This document shows, piece after piece, positions 36,804 through 44,598 of a DNA stretch of 64,000 nucleotides. Location of the stretch: NCBI RefSeq assembly GCF_003014755.1, contig NZ_PYAW01000001.1, forward strand, positions 1,984,001-2,048,000, given 5' to 3'. A program made the translations under genes and the position numbers. This DNA comes from Chitinophaga niastensis. GTDB lineage: Bacteria; Bacteroidota; Bacteroidia; Chitinophagales; Chitinophagaceae. Each line of letters begins with the position of its first letter. The stretch's first letter is position 1. The notes beneath the pieces were generated by a model. It ran no database searches, was not told where the DNA came from, and saw nothing but the letters and a program-made list of their open reading frames with translations.

Positions 36804-37421
36804 GTGACCGAAGAAGAGAAATATTTAGTTGAGTTTAAAGAAAAGATCCTGAAATATTATCCAATTTCGGATAAAGCTTTTCATCTGTTTAAAAATATTA
36901 TCAGCTTTCATAAGCTGGATAAAGGAACGATACTGTTAAATATTGGACAAGTTTCCAAACATATTAATTTCATCTGTAAGGGTGCTATGATAGCCTTTTT
37001 TACAGATAACGAAGGAAATACCTATAATAAAAATATCTTTTTAGAAAGGCAGTTTGCAGGATCTGCTGTTTCAGCACTTTTAAAAGCTCCATCTGAATTT
37101 ACCTTGCAAGCTATTGAAGACACCACTATTATCAGGATGAATTATAGCTTATATAAAGAACTCATCTATAAGAATGATGAACTTAAAAGTTTTTATATCG
37201 CTTATCTCGAAAAGAACTGGATAATAGATAAAGAACAAAGAGAAATTTCTTTGGTAATGGAAAATGCAACTACAAGATATCAGAAACTTTTGGCAGAATA
37301 TCCGAATATAGATAAAAGAATTCCGTTACAACACATCGCATCGCATTTAGCCATTACACCCACACAATTAAGCCGAATCCGAAAAAATTTAAAGAAAAAG
37401 GACCCTAATCAACATATGTAA
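36804..37421 (+). CDS. Crp/Fnr family transcriptional regulator (first copy)
   Basis: This 205-residue regulator starts at GTG. It has a cyclic-nucleotide-binding-type beta barrel (about 30-115; FHKLDKGTILLNIGQVSKHI, shortened) and a C-terminal HTH (QHIASHLAITPTQLSRIRKNL). The canonical cAMP-contacting RS pair is not seen, as is usual in Bacteroidota members. It precedes a DMT/DUF606 exporter gene by 35 bp on the same strand, which may be its target. Confidence 0.9.
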   Translation: MTEEEKYLVEFKEKILKYYPISDKAFHLFKNIISFHKLDKGTILLNIGQVSKHINFICKGAMIAFFTDNEGNTYNKNIFLERQFAGSAVSALLKAPSEFTLQAIEDTTIIRMNYSLYKELIYKNDELKSFYIAYLEKNWIIDKEQREISLVMENATTRYQKLLAEYPNIDKRIPLQHIASHLAITPTQLSRIRKNLKKKDPNQHM

Positions 37422-37456
37422 AGAATAATGAAGATTCTTAGGGATAATTTTGCGCT

Positions 37457-37906
37457 ATGAATCAACATTTTGTTTCCATAATAGCCTTTTTTGGAGGTGT
37501 TTGTTTGGCTGTACAAGCTTGTTTCAATGCGCAATTAGGCACATTGCTTAAGAAGCCAATTCTTGCCTCCATTTCACAGTCAATCAGCAGTTTTATATTT
37601 GCAGCTGTTTTCGTTTTGCTGTTTTCGAAAGAGCTCCCCAACCTTCAAACCGCAAAACAAATTCCCTGGTATCTCTGGTTTATAGGCGGCTTGTTTAGCG
37701 TAACCGGAATCACATTGTACTATTTTACAATTCCTAAATTAGGAATTTCTAGAATGATTTCTTTAGGATTATGCGGACAGCTTGTACTTTCTGCTATTGC
37801 AGGGCATTTCGGTTGGTTGAACTTACCTGTTGAACCCGTCACGTTGAAAAAAACAATCGGAATTGCAGCTATGGTAACAGGAATAATTTTAATCAGTTCA
37901 AAGTAA
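37457..37906 (+). CDS. DMT-type small membrane transporter (DUF606/YdcZ family)
   Basis: This 149-residue protein has about five membrane helices. DUF606 landmarks are FFGGVCLAVQACFNAQLG at the start, then WYLWFIGGLFSVTGITLYYF, ISLGLCGQLVLSAIAGHFGW and the last helix GIAAMVTGIILI. DUF606 proteins are half-size relatives of EamA exporters, working as homo- or heterodimers; substrates are mostly unknown. It is likely in one unit with the upstream Crp/Fnr regulator. Confidence 0.88.
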   Translation: MNQHFVSIIAFFGGVCLAVQACFNAQLGTLLKKPILASISQSISSFIFAAVFVLLFSKELPNLQTAKQIPWYLWFIGGLFSVTGITLYYFTIPKLGISRMISLGLCGQLVLSAIAGHFGWLNLPVEPVTLKKTIGIAAMVTGIILISSK

Positions 37907-37918
37907 ATAATTTCAAAC

Positions 37919-38150
37919 AAAAGAACATACACAACTTCATCTGAAAGTGTTGATAAGACCCAAAGGGGTATTCAATATTATCTTATCTACAGAAACAAAC
38001 AAGCAATAGGAGCAGCTATTATCCACGAAACGGAAGACTTGATCGGAATACACGGATTAGGCATTATTCCGGAATTTAGAGCGCAAGGTTTTGCGGAAGA
38101 AGATGGGATTTGCCGAAGATTTTCTAATGACCAACTATCAATTAAAATAA
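37919..38150 (+). pseudogene. Broken GNAT-family acetyltransferase
   Basis: One frame reads GIQYYLIYRNKQAIGAAIIH and continues GIHGLGIIPEFRAQGFAEE, which is the acetyl-CoA-binding strand and loop of a GNAT fold. It then shifts. In another frame MGFAEDFLMTNYQLK with TAA at 38148-38150 gives the family's usual C-terminus. The helix between RAQGFA and LGF is missing, so an internal deletion with frameshift has destroyed the gene. No start codon is evident. It lies between the transporter and nitroreductase genes. Confidence 0.7.
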
Positions 38151-38159
38151 AGAAACAAA

Positions 38160-38789
38160 ATGGATTTCATTAAAAATATGGAATGGCGATATGCCACTAA
38201 AAAGTTTGACACGACTCAAAAAGTTTCCCGAAAAGAGCTTGATCTTTTAAAAAGAAGTATTCAATTAACCCCGTCGCCATACGGGCTACAGCTTTACAAA
38301 GTGATCATTATTGCAAACCAGGAACTGAAAGAAGTGTTGAAGCCATTTTCCTGGCATCAGCATCAAATTACAGATTGTTCGCATCTTTTTGTATTCTGTA
38401 ATTATTCAACGGTGAAAGATGAATACATTGATGAATATATCCGCACAAGATCCGGCATACTACATATGGACATAGCCCAGGCAGCAGCTAACGGAACATT
38501 TCTGAAAGCAAAAATCGCAGAAAAAACGCAGGAGCAAAAGACCAACTGGTTGAAAAACCAGACCTACCTTGCTCTTGGCAATTTATTGACAGCCTGTGCC
38601 GATTTAAAGATCGATGCATGTCCGATGGAGGGTTTTGAACCGGAACATTACAACAGCATATTAGGACTGGAAGAAAAGGGACTAAACGCCTGTGTGATTG
38701 CTACAACCGGCTATAGAAGCGCCGAAGATAAAGCGCAGCATCATCTGAAAGTAAGAAAACCAACCGAATTACTATTTGAAGAAATTTAG
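38160..38789 (+). CDS. Nitroreductase family NAD(P)H-dependent oxidoreductase
   Basis: This 209-residue flavoprotein of the NfsB-like group has the N-terminal FMN contact RYATKKFD (residues 10-17), the LTPSPYGLQLYKVIII strand-helix, and the GNLLTACADLKIDACPMEGFE core, shortened. The C-terminal ATTGYRSAEDKAQ holds FMN-contact residues. Such enzymes reduce quinones, nitroaromatics or similar electrophiles with FMN. It lies 16 bp before a dienelactone hydrolase gene on the same strand, probably co-transcribed. Confidence 0.9.
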   Translation: MDFIKNMEWRYATKKFDTTQKVSRKELDLLKRSIQLTPSPYGLQLYKVIIIANQELKEVLKPFSWHQHQITDCSHLFVFCNYSTVKDEYIDEYIRTRSGILHMDIAQAAANGTFLKAKIAEKTQEQKTNWLKNQTYLALGNLLTACADLKIDACPMEGFEPEHYNSILGLEEKGLNACVIATTGYRSAEDKAQHHLKVRKPTELLFEEI

Positions 38790-38805
38790 AAACAATTTAA
38801 AATAG

Positions 38806-39699
38806 ATGGTTATGAACAAGCTTAATAAAGAAGATATTAAACCAGCCGTTTTTGAATTATACAACGACTATGCACACAATCGGTTAAGCAGGGAGGAATT
38901 TACAGAGAAATTGTCCGTTTATGCTGTCGAAGGGTGGACTGTTGCATCACTGATGGCTTTCTTAATGCCTGATTATAAAGATGCGATACAGGTTCAGTCA
39001 GATGATCCGCGAATTGTTACAAAATGTATCAGCTATCCATCTCCAAAAGGGGGCGGTACAATAAAAGCACTATTGTGTATGCCCAGGGGCAACCAAAAAA
39101 AATTACCGGGAATAGTGGTGGTACACGAAAACAGGGGTTTAAATCCGCACATCGAAGATGTGGCCAGACGTACTGCTTTGGCAGGATTTGTCAGCCTGGC
39201 TCCGGATGCATTAAGTCCTTTAGGAGGTTATCCCGGAAATGATGATGACGGACGAGCCTTGCACAGCAAAAGGGATCCGAACGAAATGCTGGAAGACTTC
39301 ATAGCAGCATTTGAATACCTGAAAGAATATGAATATTGTAACGGAAAAGTAGGCGTAGTAGGATTTTGTTTCGGAGGTTGGATTTCCAATATGCTGGCGG
39401 CAAGAGTTCCCGATTTGGTTGCCGCAGTTCCTTTTTATGGAAGTCAGGCACCTTTGGAAGAAGTTCCCAATATCAAAGCTGCGCTTCAATTGCACTATGC
39501 TGAAATAGATGCCAGTATCAACAGTGGTTGGAAAGCTTATGAAAAAGCATTGACAGATAATAATAAGGAATACACGGTATACCATTATCCGGGTACAAAT
39601 CACGGCTTTCACAATGATACCACGCCACGTTATGACAAAGCAGCAGCAGAATTGGCATGGAAACGCACCATTGATTTCTTTTCGAAAAAGTTAGGGTAA
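38806..39699 (+). CDS. Dienelactone hydrolase family protein
   Basis: This 297-residue alpha/beta hydrolase has a helical N-terminal extension (about 1-60) before the dienelactone hydrolase domain. The motifs are VVVHENRGLNPHIEDVARR, the nucleophile elbow GFCFGG with Cys in place of Ser, and the catalytic His in NHGFHND. The C-terminal helix is WKRTIDFFSK. Start at 38806, with a second ATG two codons later. Dienelactone hydrolases open lactones in aromatic degradation, but many relatives act on other esters. It is the second gene of a probable pair with the nitroreductase. Confidence 0.9.
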   Translation: MVMNKLNKEDIKPAVFELYNDYAHNRLSREEFTEKLSVYAVEGWTVASLMAFLMPDYKDAIQVQSDDPRIVTKCISYPSPKGGGTIKALLCMPRGNQKKLPGIVVVHENRGLNPHIEDVARRTALAGFVSLAPDALSPLGGYPGNDDDGRALHSKRDPNEMLEDFIAAFEYLKEYEYCNGKVGVVGFCFGGWISNMLAARVPDLVAAVPFYGSQAPLEEVPNIKAALQLHYAEIDASINSGWKAYEKALTDNNKEYTVYHYPGTNHGFHNDTTPRYDKAAAELAWKRTIDFFSKKLG

Positions 39700-40000
39700 A
39701 TAATATGTAAAAGTTCCGATTTGATCCGATAGCAGGATGAAATTTTTAAGCGGCAGGGGGGAGACCATCCAGCTGCTTTTTTTTGTCAAATGTAATGTTT
39801 CTTCAAAAGTTTGTAATGGTGTTCTTCCAAAGCAAACACCTCCGGCTATAATCCATAAAAGCCATCATCAACCCAAATAGCCATCGCAGTTTTAATCACC
39901 TGTATAAATGCGAAGATGGCCAGGAATACTCCTTCCCGAACTTCAGGAGACAATCCGGTTATTCAGGAGAAATACCTGGTAGACCCCGTCATGCCTGAGA
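39700..40000. other. Spacer with a terminator after the hydrolase
   Basis: A hairpin with ten-base arms (aagcggcagg / ccagctgctt, one mismatch and one wobble) at 39748-39778 is followed by a run of T to 39784 and ends the nitroreductase-hydrolase unit. The remainder up to the operator sites at 40001 holds no recognisable gene. Confidence 0.55.
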
Positions 40001-40016
40001 AGTGATCCGGATCACA
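40001..40016. promoter_or_regulatory. CRP-like palindrome, distal site before yceI
   Basis: The 16-mer agtgatccggatcaca contains a perfect 14-base palindrome (gtgatccggatcac). It fits the CRP/FNR layout TGTGA-N6-TCACA with one mismatch. Its centre is 37 bp upstream of the second site. Confidence 0.5.
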
Positions 40017-40037
40017 TTCATCACAGCTCATTTCAAT

Positions 40038-40053
40038 TGTGATGCAGGTCACA
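40038..40053. promoter_or_regulatory. CRP-like palindrome, proximal site before yceI
   Basis: The 16-mer tgtgatgcaggtcaca is an exact TGTGA-N6-TCACA, centred about 61 bp before the yceI start codon. The same 16-mer with one change occurs at 43173-43188 before the nitronate monooxygenase gene, including part of the following bases (cacag..acct). Confidence 0.65.
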
Positions 40054-40106
40054 CAGCTACCTGAAAAATACTTTCGAAATTTGGGTTACAATCAAAAACA
40101 AAAAGA

Positions 40107-40625
40107 ATGAAAAATCAAACATTTGAGATCGTAAGTACCCAAAGCAACATTGATTGGGTGGGCAAAAAGGTAACCGGCGCACACAATGGTACCATTGCTA
40201 TTAAAGAAGGTGAAATCATTTTGAATGACGGTAAGCTTACCGGCGGTAAATTCATTATCGATACGGCCTCCATCAAAATACTGGATATTACTGACGCTGC
40301 AACTAATGCGCAGTTTGCCGGTCACCTCGCTTCTGATGATTTCTTCTCCATTGAAAAATATCCGGAAGCGACTTTGGCGATCACCTCAGTTTCAGGCAAC
40401 CGTGTTGAAAGCGATCTGACCATCAAAGGCATTACACATCCTGTTGGCTTTGATGCAGTCATCAATGTAAACGGCGATCTGTTTACTGCCACCGGCAAAC
40501 TGGTAATCGATCGTACCAAATACGGAATAAAATTCCGCTCCGGTAATTTTTTTAAGGATTTAGGCGATACCCTTATCTACAATGATTTTGAATTAAATGT
40601 AAGTGTAACCGCTAAAGCTGCATAA
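40107..40625 (+). CDS. YceI family lipid-binding protein
   Basis: This 172-residue lipocalin-like protein has the YceI landmarks STQSNIDWVGKKVTGAHNG, then GGKFIIDTASI, HLASDDFFSIEKYPEATL and the LTIKGITHPVGFDA block. No signal peptide is present, so it is cytoplasmic. YceI proteins bind long isoprenoid or amphiphilic molecules and are often induced by stress. It is preceded by two CRP-like palindromes and followed closely by a tautomerase gene, suggesting a small regulated unit. Confidence 0.92.
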   Translation: MKNQTFEIVSTQSNIDWVGKKVTGAHNGTIAIKEGEIILNDGKLTGGKFIIDTASIKILDITDAATNAQFAGHLASDDFFSIEKYPEATLAITSVSGNRVESDLTIKGITHPVGFDAVINVNGDLFTATGKLVIDRTKYGIKFRSGNFFKDLGDTLIYNDFELNVSVTAKAA

Positions 40626-40652
40626 CCAGTCTTTAGCATAAAAAATAAAGTC

Positions 40653-40871
40653 ATGCCATACGTCAAAATTGAAGTAACCCGCGAAGGTGTTACAAGACAA
40701 CAAAAGCAAGACCTTATCAAAGGGATAACAAACCTGATCACCGATGTGTTAAATAAAGACCCGCAGCTAACCCATGTGGTTATCCTTGAAATTGATCTGG
40801 ATGATTGGGGCTATGCCGGAGAACAAGTGTCCGTACTGAGAAAAAAAGGTATCATCGCTGATAAAAAATAG
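40653..40871 (+). CDS. 4-oxalocrotonate tautomerase family protein
   Basis: This 72-residue protein begins M-P, so Pro2 becomes the catalytic N-terminal proline after Met removal. The family pattern is PYVKIEVTREGVTRQQKQDLIKG, shortened, then the central helix and VVILEIDLDDWGYAGE. These small enzymes form hexamers and shift enol/keto forms of small acids or add water to unsaturated ones. It lies 27 bp behind yceI. A 39-base copy of its 3' end recurs at 61211-61248. Confidence 0.9.
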   Translation: MPYVKIEVTREGVTRQQKQDLIKGITNLITDVLNKDPQLTHVVILEIDLDDWGYAGEQVSVLRKKGIIADKK

Positions 40872-40875
40872 TATA

Positions 40876-41078
40876 ATGAAAAAGCAAACAATCATTGTTA
40901 CCGGTGCCTCATCAGGCATAGGTAAGGAAATCAAAGCGCCGGATTGCACCTGCTCAACCGTGTCGGCGAAGTGCAGGACATCGCACAAATGGTGTATACC
41001 GTTACCAAAAGCAACTTTATAAGCGGTGCTATCATCAATGTAGATGGTGGCATGGCAGCCGGGCATAATCTGAATTAA
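40876..41078 (+). pseudogene. Broken SDR gene (N- and C-terminal ends only)
   Basis: The start at 40876 gives MKKQTIIVTGASSGIGKEI, a perfect SDR N-terminus. It then jumps, out of frame, to VQDIAQMVYTVTKSNFISGA followed by IINVDGGMAAGHNLN and TAA at 41076-41078, the usual SDR C-terminus. About 170 residues of the middle are gone. It begins 4 bases after the tautomerase gene. Confidence 0.85.
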
Positions 41079-41084
41079 ATTAAT

Positions 41085-41546
41085 ATGAAAACGCTTTTAT
41101 TGACCGCTCTTTTGTCATCTGCGTTGCTGGTAGTAAGCGCACAAAACTTAAAGAAAATGAAAACTAATCAGCAAGATTCATTGGCAATTACCCAGGCACT
41201 GGAAGATTATTACTTTAAGGGTATCTACGAAGGCGACATTAACGTACTGGGCAAAATTCTGAATCCCGGCACCTTATTGTTCGGGGACGTAAATGGGCAG
41301 CCTTATGCCAAAACACTTGATCTGTACCTTGACGGTGTTGCGCACCGTCAAAGCCCCAAAGATTCCGGCAAGCCTTTTAAAGGAACAATCATCTCGGTAG
41401 ATGTGATCAACTCCATAGCTGTTGCCAAAGTACATGTCAAAATGTATGAATTCAATTATGACGAGTTCCTGTCATTTCATAAAATTGATACCCGCTGGGT
41501 GATCGTCAACAAAATGATCACAGACGTGGCTGAGTTAGACAATTAA
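41085..41546 (+). CDS. Exported NTF2-like protein (putative lumazine-binding type)
   Basis: This 153-residue protein has a signal peptide (about 1-20, ending VSAQ) and an NTF2-like domain of the lumazine-binding-2 type (ITQALEDYYFKGIYEGDINV, shortened; LFGDVNGQPYAK; AVAKVHVKMYEF; WVIVNKMI). These proteins occur as partners of oxidoreductases in Bacteroidota, but the ligand is not established. It lies between the broken SDR and an intact SDR, 11 bp from the latter, and is probably co-transcribed with it. Confidence 0.83.
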   Translation: MKTLLLTALLSSALLVVSAQNLKKMKTNQQDSLAITQALEDYYFKGIYEGDINVLGKILNPGTLLFGDVNGQPYAKTLDLYLDGVAHRQSPKDSGKPFKGTIISVDVINSIAVAKVHVKMYEFNYDEFLSFHKIDTRWVIVNKMITDVAELDN

Positions 41547-41557
41547 AACATTAAGCG

Positions 41558-42400
41558 ATGGACACTTCAAAAGTATGGTATGTAACCGGGGCTTCCCAGG
41601 GCCTGGGACTCAGCCTGGTGAAAAAGCTGCTCGATAATGGTTACCGGGTGGCTGCAACCTCCCGTAATGCACATATGCTGAGCCAGGCGGTTGGATTGAT
41701 AGACAAGGACCGCTTTCTGCCGCTGGCAGTGGATTTGAATAACATGGATTGTATTGATGACTCTATACAGCAAACACTGTCAGCATTCGGACGCATCGAT
41801 GTGGTGGTGAACAATGCCGGCTACGGAATGATTGGAACAGTGGAGGAAATAGGGGAACAGGATATCAGGAACATCTTTAATATTAACGTACTGGCAACCA
41901 TCCAGGTGGTAAAGACTATCCTGCCGGTAATGCGCCGCCAGAGATCAGGCTATATTATAAATATTGGCTCGGTCGCCGGTTTTGCGGGCGCTCATGGCTG
42001 GTCTGTTTATTCAGCCACTAAAGCTGCCGTTGCTGCTTTTTCTGAAGTGATTGCACTGGACGTCAAAGAATTTGGAATTAAGGTGACGGTAGCTGAGCCT
42101 TCAGGCTTCCGGACAGGCTTTTTGACCCAAAACTCACTTGCACTGGTCTCCACCAGTATCGGGGGTTATAAAGCGATAAAAGATAGTCGTGATCGTTATC
42201 TTTCAGCGAACGGGCAGCAACCAGGTGACCCCGATCGGGCCGCAGAAATATTTATAGCATTAGCCGAAAGTGCAGCGCCACCCATGCATCTTTTTCTTGG
42301 AGCCGATGCTTATAACAGGACTTCAGAAAAATTGGCTGTCATGTCAGCAGAACTGGAACAGTGGAAACCAATAACGATCAAAGCAGATTTTCAATCATGA
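41558..42400 (+). CDS. SDR family oxidoreductase
   Basis: This 280-residue classical SDR has the nucleotide loop TGASQGLG (about residues 10-17), AVDLNNMD, VNNAGYGM, the catalytic Ser in INIGSVAGFAG and YSATK. The C-terminal part (AEPSGFRTGFL, DPDRAAEIFIALAE) is typical of SDRs acting on bulky or unidentified ketones and alcohols. It follows the NTF2-like gene by 11 bp and precedes a Crp/Fnr regulator gene. Confidence 0.92.
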   Translation: MDTSKVWYVTGASQGLGLSLVKKLLDNGYRVAATSRNAHMLSQAVGLIDKDRFLPLAVDLNNMDCIDDSIQQTLSAFGRIDVVVNNAGYGMIGTVEEIGEQDIRNIFNINVLATIQVVKTILPVMRRQRSGYIINIGSVAGFAGAHGWSVYSATKAAVAAFSEVIALDVKEFGIKVTVAEPSGFRTGFLTQNSLALVSTSIGGYKAIKDSRDRYLSANGQQPGDPDRAAEIFIALAESAAPPMHLFLGADAYNRTSEKLAVMSAELEQWKPITIKADFQS

Positions 42401-42553
42401 CCGGTATTTGTGCCACAGGAAGCGCCGGAAGCCTTTACCGGGGCAATCATCGCTGTTGACCGGCATCCAGGTTAAGCCATAGTATTTGAGTCAGTCCCCG
42501 ATTTTCTATCTGAAAATATTTAACTTTAAAGAATACTATGAAATACAGCTTAT

Positions 42554-43123
42554 ATGGCAATGGAAGCTAAGGAAATTTTAAAAGCTCACATAGAGAAAAT
42601 AGCTGTACTGACTGATGAGCAGTTTGATTATTTATTCTCGCATTTTAAAAAACAAAGTTTTAAAAAAGGACAGGCCATTATTACCGAAGGCGATCCGGTA
42701 GATAGTGAATACTTTGTAATTTCCGGCTGCTTAAAATCCTTTTTTATCAATGATGACCTGAAAATGTTCATCTTGCAGTTTGCCATGTCTACCTGGTGGG
42801 TCTCTGACTATAATGCATTATATAACCATACCAAAGCCACCGTCAATGTAGATTGTATTACCGATGCAGAAGTCCTTTGTCTTAGCAATAGTGATCGGGA
42901 AAAACTGTGTAACGAATTGCATAAGGTGGAGCATTTTTTTCGGTGGCGGACCAATAGAGGATATGTTGCGGCTCAAAAAAGACTGTTGTCCTTCATGAAT
43001 AATAATGTGAAACACCGGTATGAAGAATTGTTGAAATTGTATCCGGAACTTTATAATATGGTTCCTAAAAAACTGATCGCTGCTTATCTGGGTGTTTCAA
43101 GAGAGACACTCAGCCGGTTGTAA
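42554..43123 (+). CDS. Crp/Fnr family transcriptional regulator (second copy)
   Basis: This 189-residue regulator has a cNMP-binding-type barrel (about 25-115; SFKKGQAIITEGDPVDSEYF, FVISGCLKSFF) and a C-terminal HTH, PKKLIAAYLGVSRETLSRL, which ends at the stop. The protein is thus cut close behind the recognition helix, shorter than most relatives. It lies between two genes or units that carry CRP-like TGTGA-N6-TCACA sites and is the best candidate to bind them. No iron-sulphur cysteine cluster of the Fnr type is seen. Confidence 0.9.
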   Translation: MAMEAKEILKAHIEKIAVLTDEQFDYLFSHFKKQSFKKGQAIITEGDPVDSEYFVISGCLKSFFINDDLKMFILQFAMSTWWVSDYNALYNHTKATVNVDCITDAEVLCLSNSDREKLCNELHKVEHFFRWRTNRGYVAAQKRLLSFMNNNVKHRYEELLKLYPELYNMVPKKLIAAYLGVSRETLSRL

Positions 43124-43172
43124 CATGCATTAGACGTGACTTGTATCAGATAAATATTATCGCTCCCACAAA

Positions 43173-43188
43173 TGTGATACAGGTCACA
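43173..43188. promoter_or_regulatory. CRP-like palindrome before the nitronate monooxygenase gene
   Basis: The 16-mer tgtgatacaggtcaca is an exact TGTGA-N6-TCACA, centred about 68 bp before the start codon at 43249. It differs from the site at 40038 by a single base. A -7-like tactttg lies at 43212-43218, roughly 34 bp from the operator centre, which would fit an activator site. Confidence 0.65.
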
Positions 43189-43248
43189 CAGTCACCTCGA
43201 TTTTCCTGCCGTACTTTGTTGTGTAATAGATTTAAACATTTTAGCATT

Positions 43249-44334
43249 ATGTGGTATCAAACAAAAGCATCGGAAATACTGGGCATTGAATATCCTATTC
43301 TGCAGGGTCCATTCGGCGGAAACCTCTCATCTGTCGAACTGGTATCAACAGTATCCAACGCTGGCGGGCTTGGGGGCTACGGAGCCTATTCATTAAGTCC
43401 GCAGGAAATTATTCAGGTGGATCAGCAGATCAAGGCCGCAACTAACAAGCCCTATAATATCAATCTGTGGGTTTCGGATACAGATACGCCGGATGGTACT
43501 GTTTCAGATGAACAGTTTAAACTGGCCCAGGCTTTATTCAAACCTTATTTTGACGAGCTGGGAATAGCCTTACCTGAAAAACCGGCACCGTTCAAATCCC
43601 GTTTTGAAAACCAGGTAGATGTGATCCTGCATCAGAGACCACCTGTATTCAGCTTTATGTTTGGTATCCCGGCTGATGATATCCTTGAACAATGCCGCCG
43701 GCTTGGTATCGTCACCATAGGAGCGGCAACTACGCTGGACGAAGCCATAGCACTGGAGTCAGCTGGAGTCGACCTGATCATTGCTTCAGGTTTTGAAGCC
43801 GGAGGGCATCGGCCATCTTTCCTTGCATCAGCCGAATCATCTACTACCGGAACATTCGTATTGCTCCAATTAATTAAAGAAAAGGTAAAAAGACCAGTTA
43901 TCGCCGCAGGCGGCATTGCTAACGGAAAAGGTGTTGCTGCAGCGTTGGCACTTGGCGCCGACGCTGCGCAGATTGGTACGGCCTTCCTGGCAACCGACGA
44001 ATCTAATGCCACAGTCACGCACCGGCAAATGCTGTTTTCAAATGCAGCTAAGTATACTACGCTGTCACGGGCATTTACCGGAAGACTTGGCAGGGGAATA
44101 ACTAACCGAATCGCACAGGATCTGATTCATAAAGAAAAAGACTTTCTGCCTTTCCCGCTGCAAACCCAGTTCATGTCGCATTTAAGGAAAGAGGCTACAG
44201 AACAGGAAAAATGGGACATCATCCAGTTTTGGGGCGGCCAGATAGCACCAGTACTAAAACATAAGAAAGCAGCTGATCTGATGAAGTTCATTCTGGAAGA
44301 AACTACAGCATATTTCGATCATCTGAAAAAATAA
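43249..44334 (+). CDS. Nitronate monooxygenase (2-nitropropane dioxygenase family)
   Basis: Translated from the ATG at 43249 this FMN enzyme has 361 residues. The motifs are YPILQGPFGGN near the start, the GGLGGYGAYSLSP loop, GIVTIGAATTLDEAI, the catalytic-His region ASGFEAGGHRPSF, and the phosphate-binding VIAAGGIANGKGVAAAL with LGADAAQIGTAFL. An upstream in-frame start at 43141 would read through the CRP-like operator and is rejected. The enzyme oxidises nitronates or related propionate-3-nitronate toxins. Flanking genes for a nitroreductase and a tautomerase fit an electrophile or nitro-compound defence role. Confidence 0.92.
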   Translation: MWYQTKASEILGIEYPILQGPFGGNLSSVELVSTVSNAGGLGGYGAYSLSPQEIIQVDQQIKAATNKPYNINLWVSDTDTPDGTVSDEQFKLAQALFKPYFDELGIALPEKPAPFKSRFENQVDVILHQRPPVFSFMFGIPADDILEQCRRLGIVTIGAATTLDEAIALESAGVDLIIASGFEAGGHRPSFLASAESSTTGTFVLLQLIKEKVKRPVIAAGGIANGKGVAAALALGADAAQIGTAFLATDESNATVTHRQMLFSNAAKYTTLSRAFTGRLGRGITNRIAQDLIHKEKDFLPFPLQTQFMSHLRKEATEQEKWDIIQFWGGQIAPVLKHKKAADLMKFILEETTAYFDHLKK

Positions 44335-44490
44335 CTGTAACCCACTATCCACAGAGACTTGATAGCTCATGCCTGAAAATAAATAAACGCAGACCTAATT
44401 GATACCGCAAATGTTTGCCAATTCCTTGTATCCTAATTTGTAACCTTTCAGATTCGTTTGATGTAGTTTACCTTTACCTGCAAAAACAGA

Positions 44491-44524
44491 AAAGTCGCAT
44501 AAATCTTAAGATTCATGCGACTTT
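44491..44524. terminator. Terminator hairpin beside repeat copy C
   Basis: Outer arms aaagtcgcat / atgcgacttt enclose a self-complementary inner part (aatcttaagatt). It lies between the convergent nitronate monooxygenase and LysR genes and adjoins repeat copy C. Confidence 0.75.
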
Positions 44525-44530
44525 AATTAG

Positions 44531-44590
44531 ATCCTCGCGGGGTGGAGGGGGACAATGTTCGAACCTTTTTGCGAAAGATTTGAGCAAAAT
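44531..44590 (-). repeat. Junction repeat, copy C
   Basis: This is a full-length copy. On the minus strand it reads attttgctcaaatc, then gcaaaaaggttcgaacattg, tcccc and ccccgcga, ending at the hairpin 44491-44524. It lies 8 bases after the LysR stop codon. Confidence 0.7.
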
Positions 44591-44598
44591 TGGACGGT

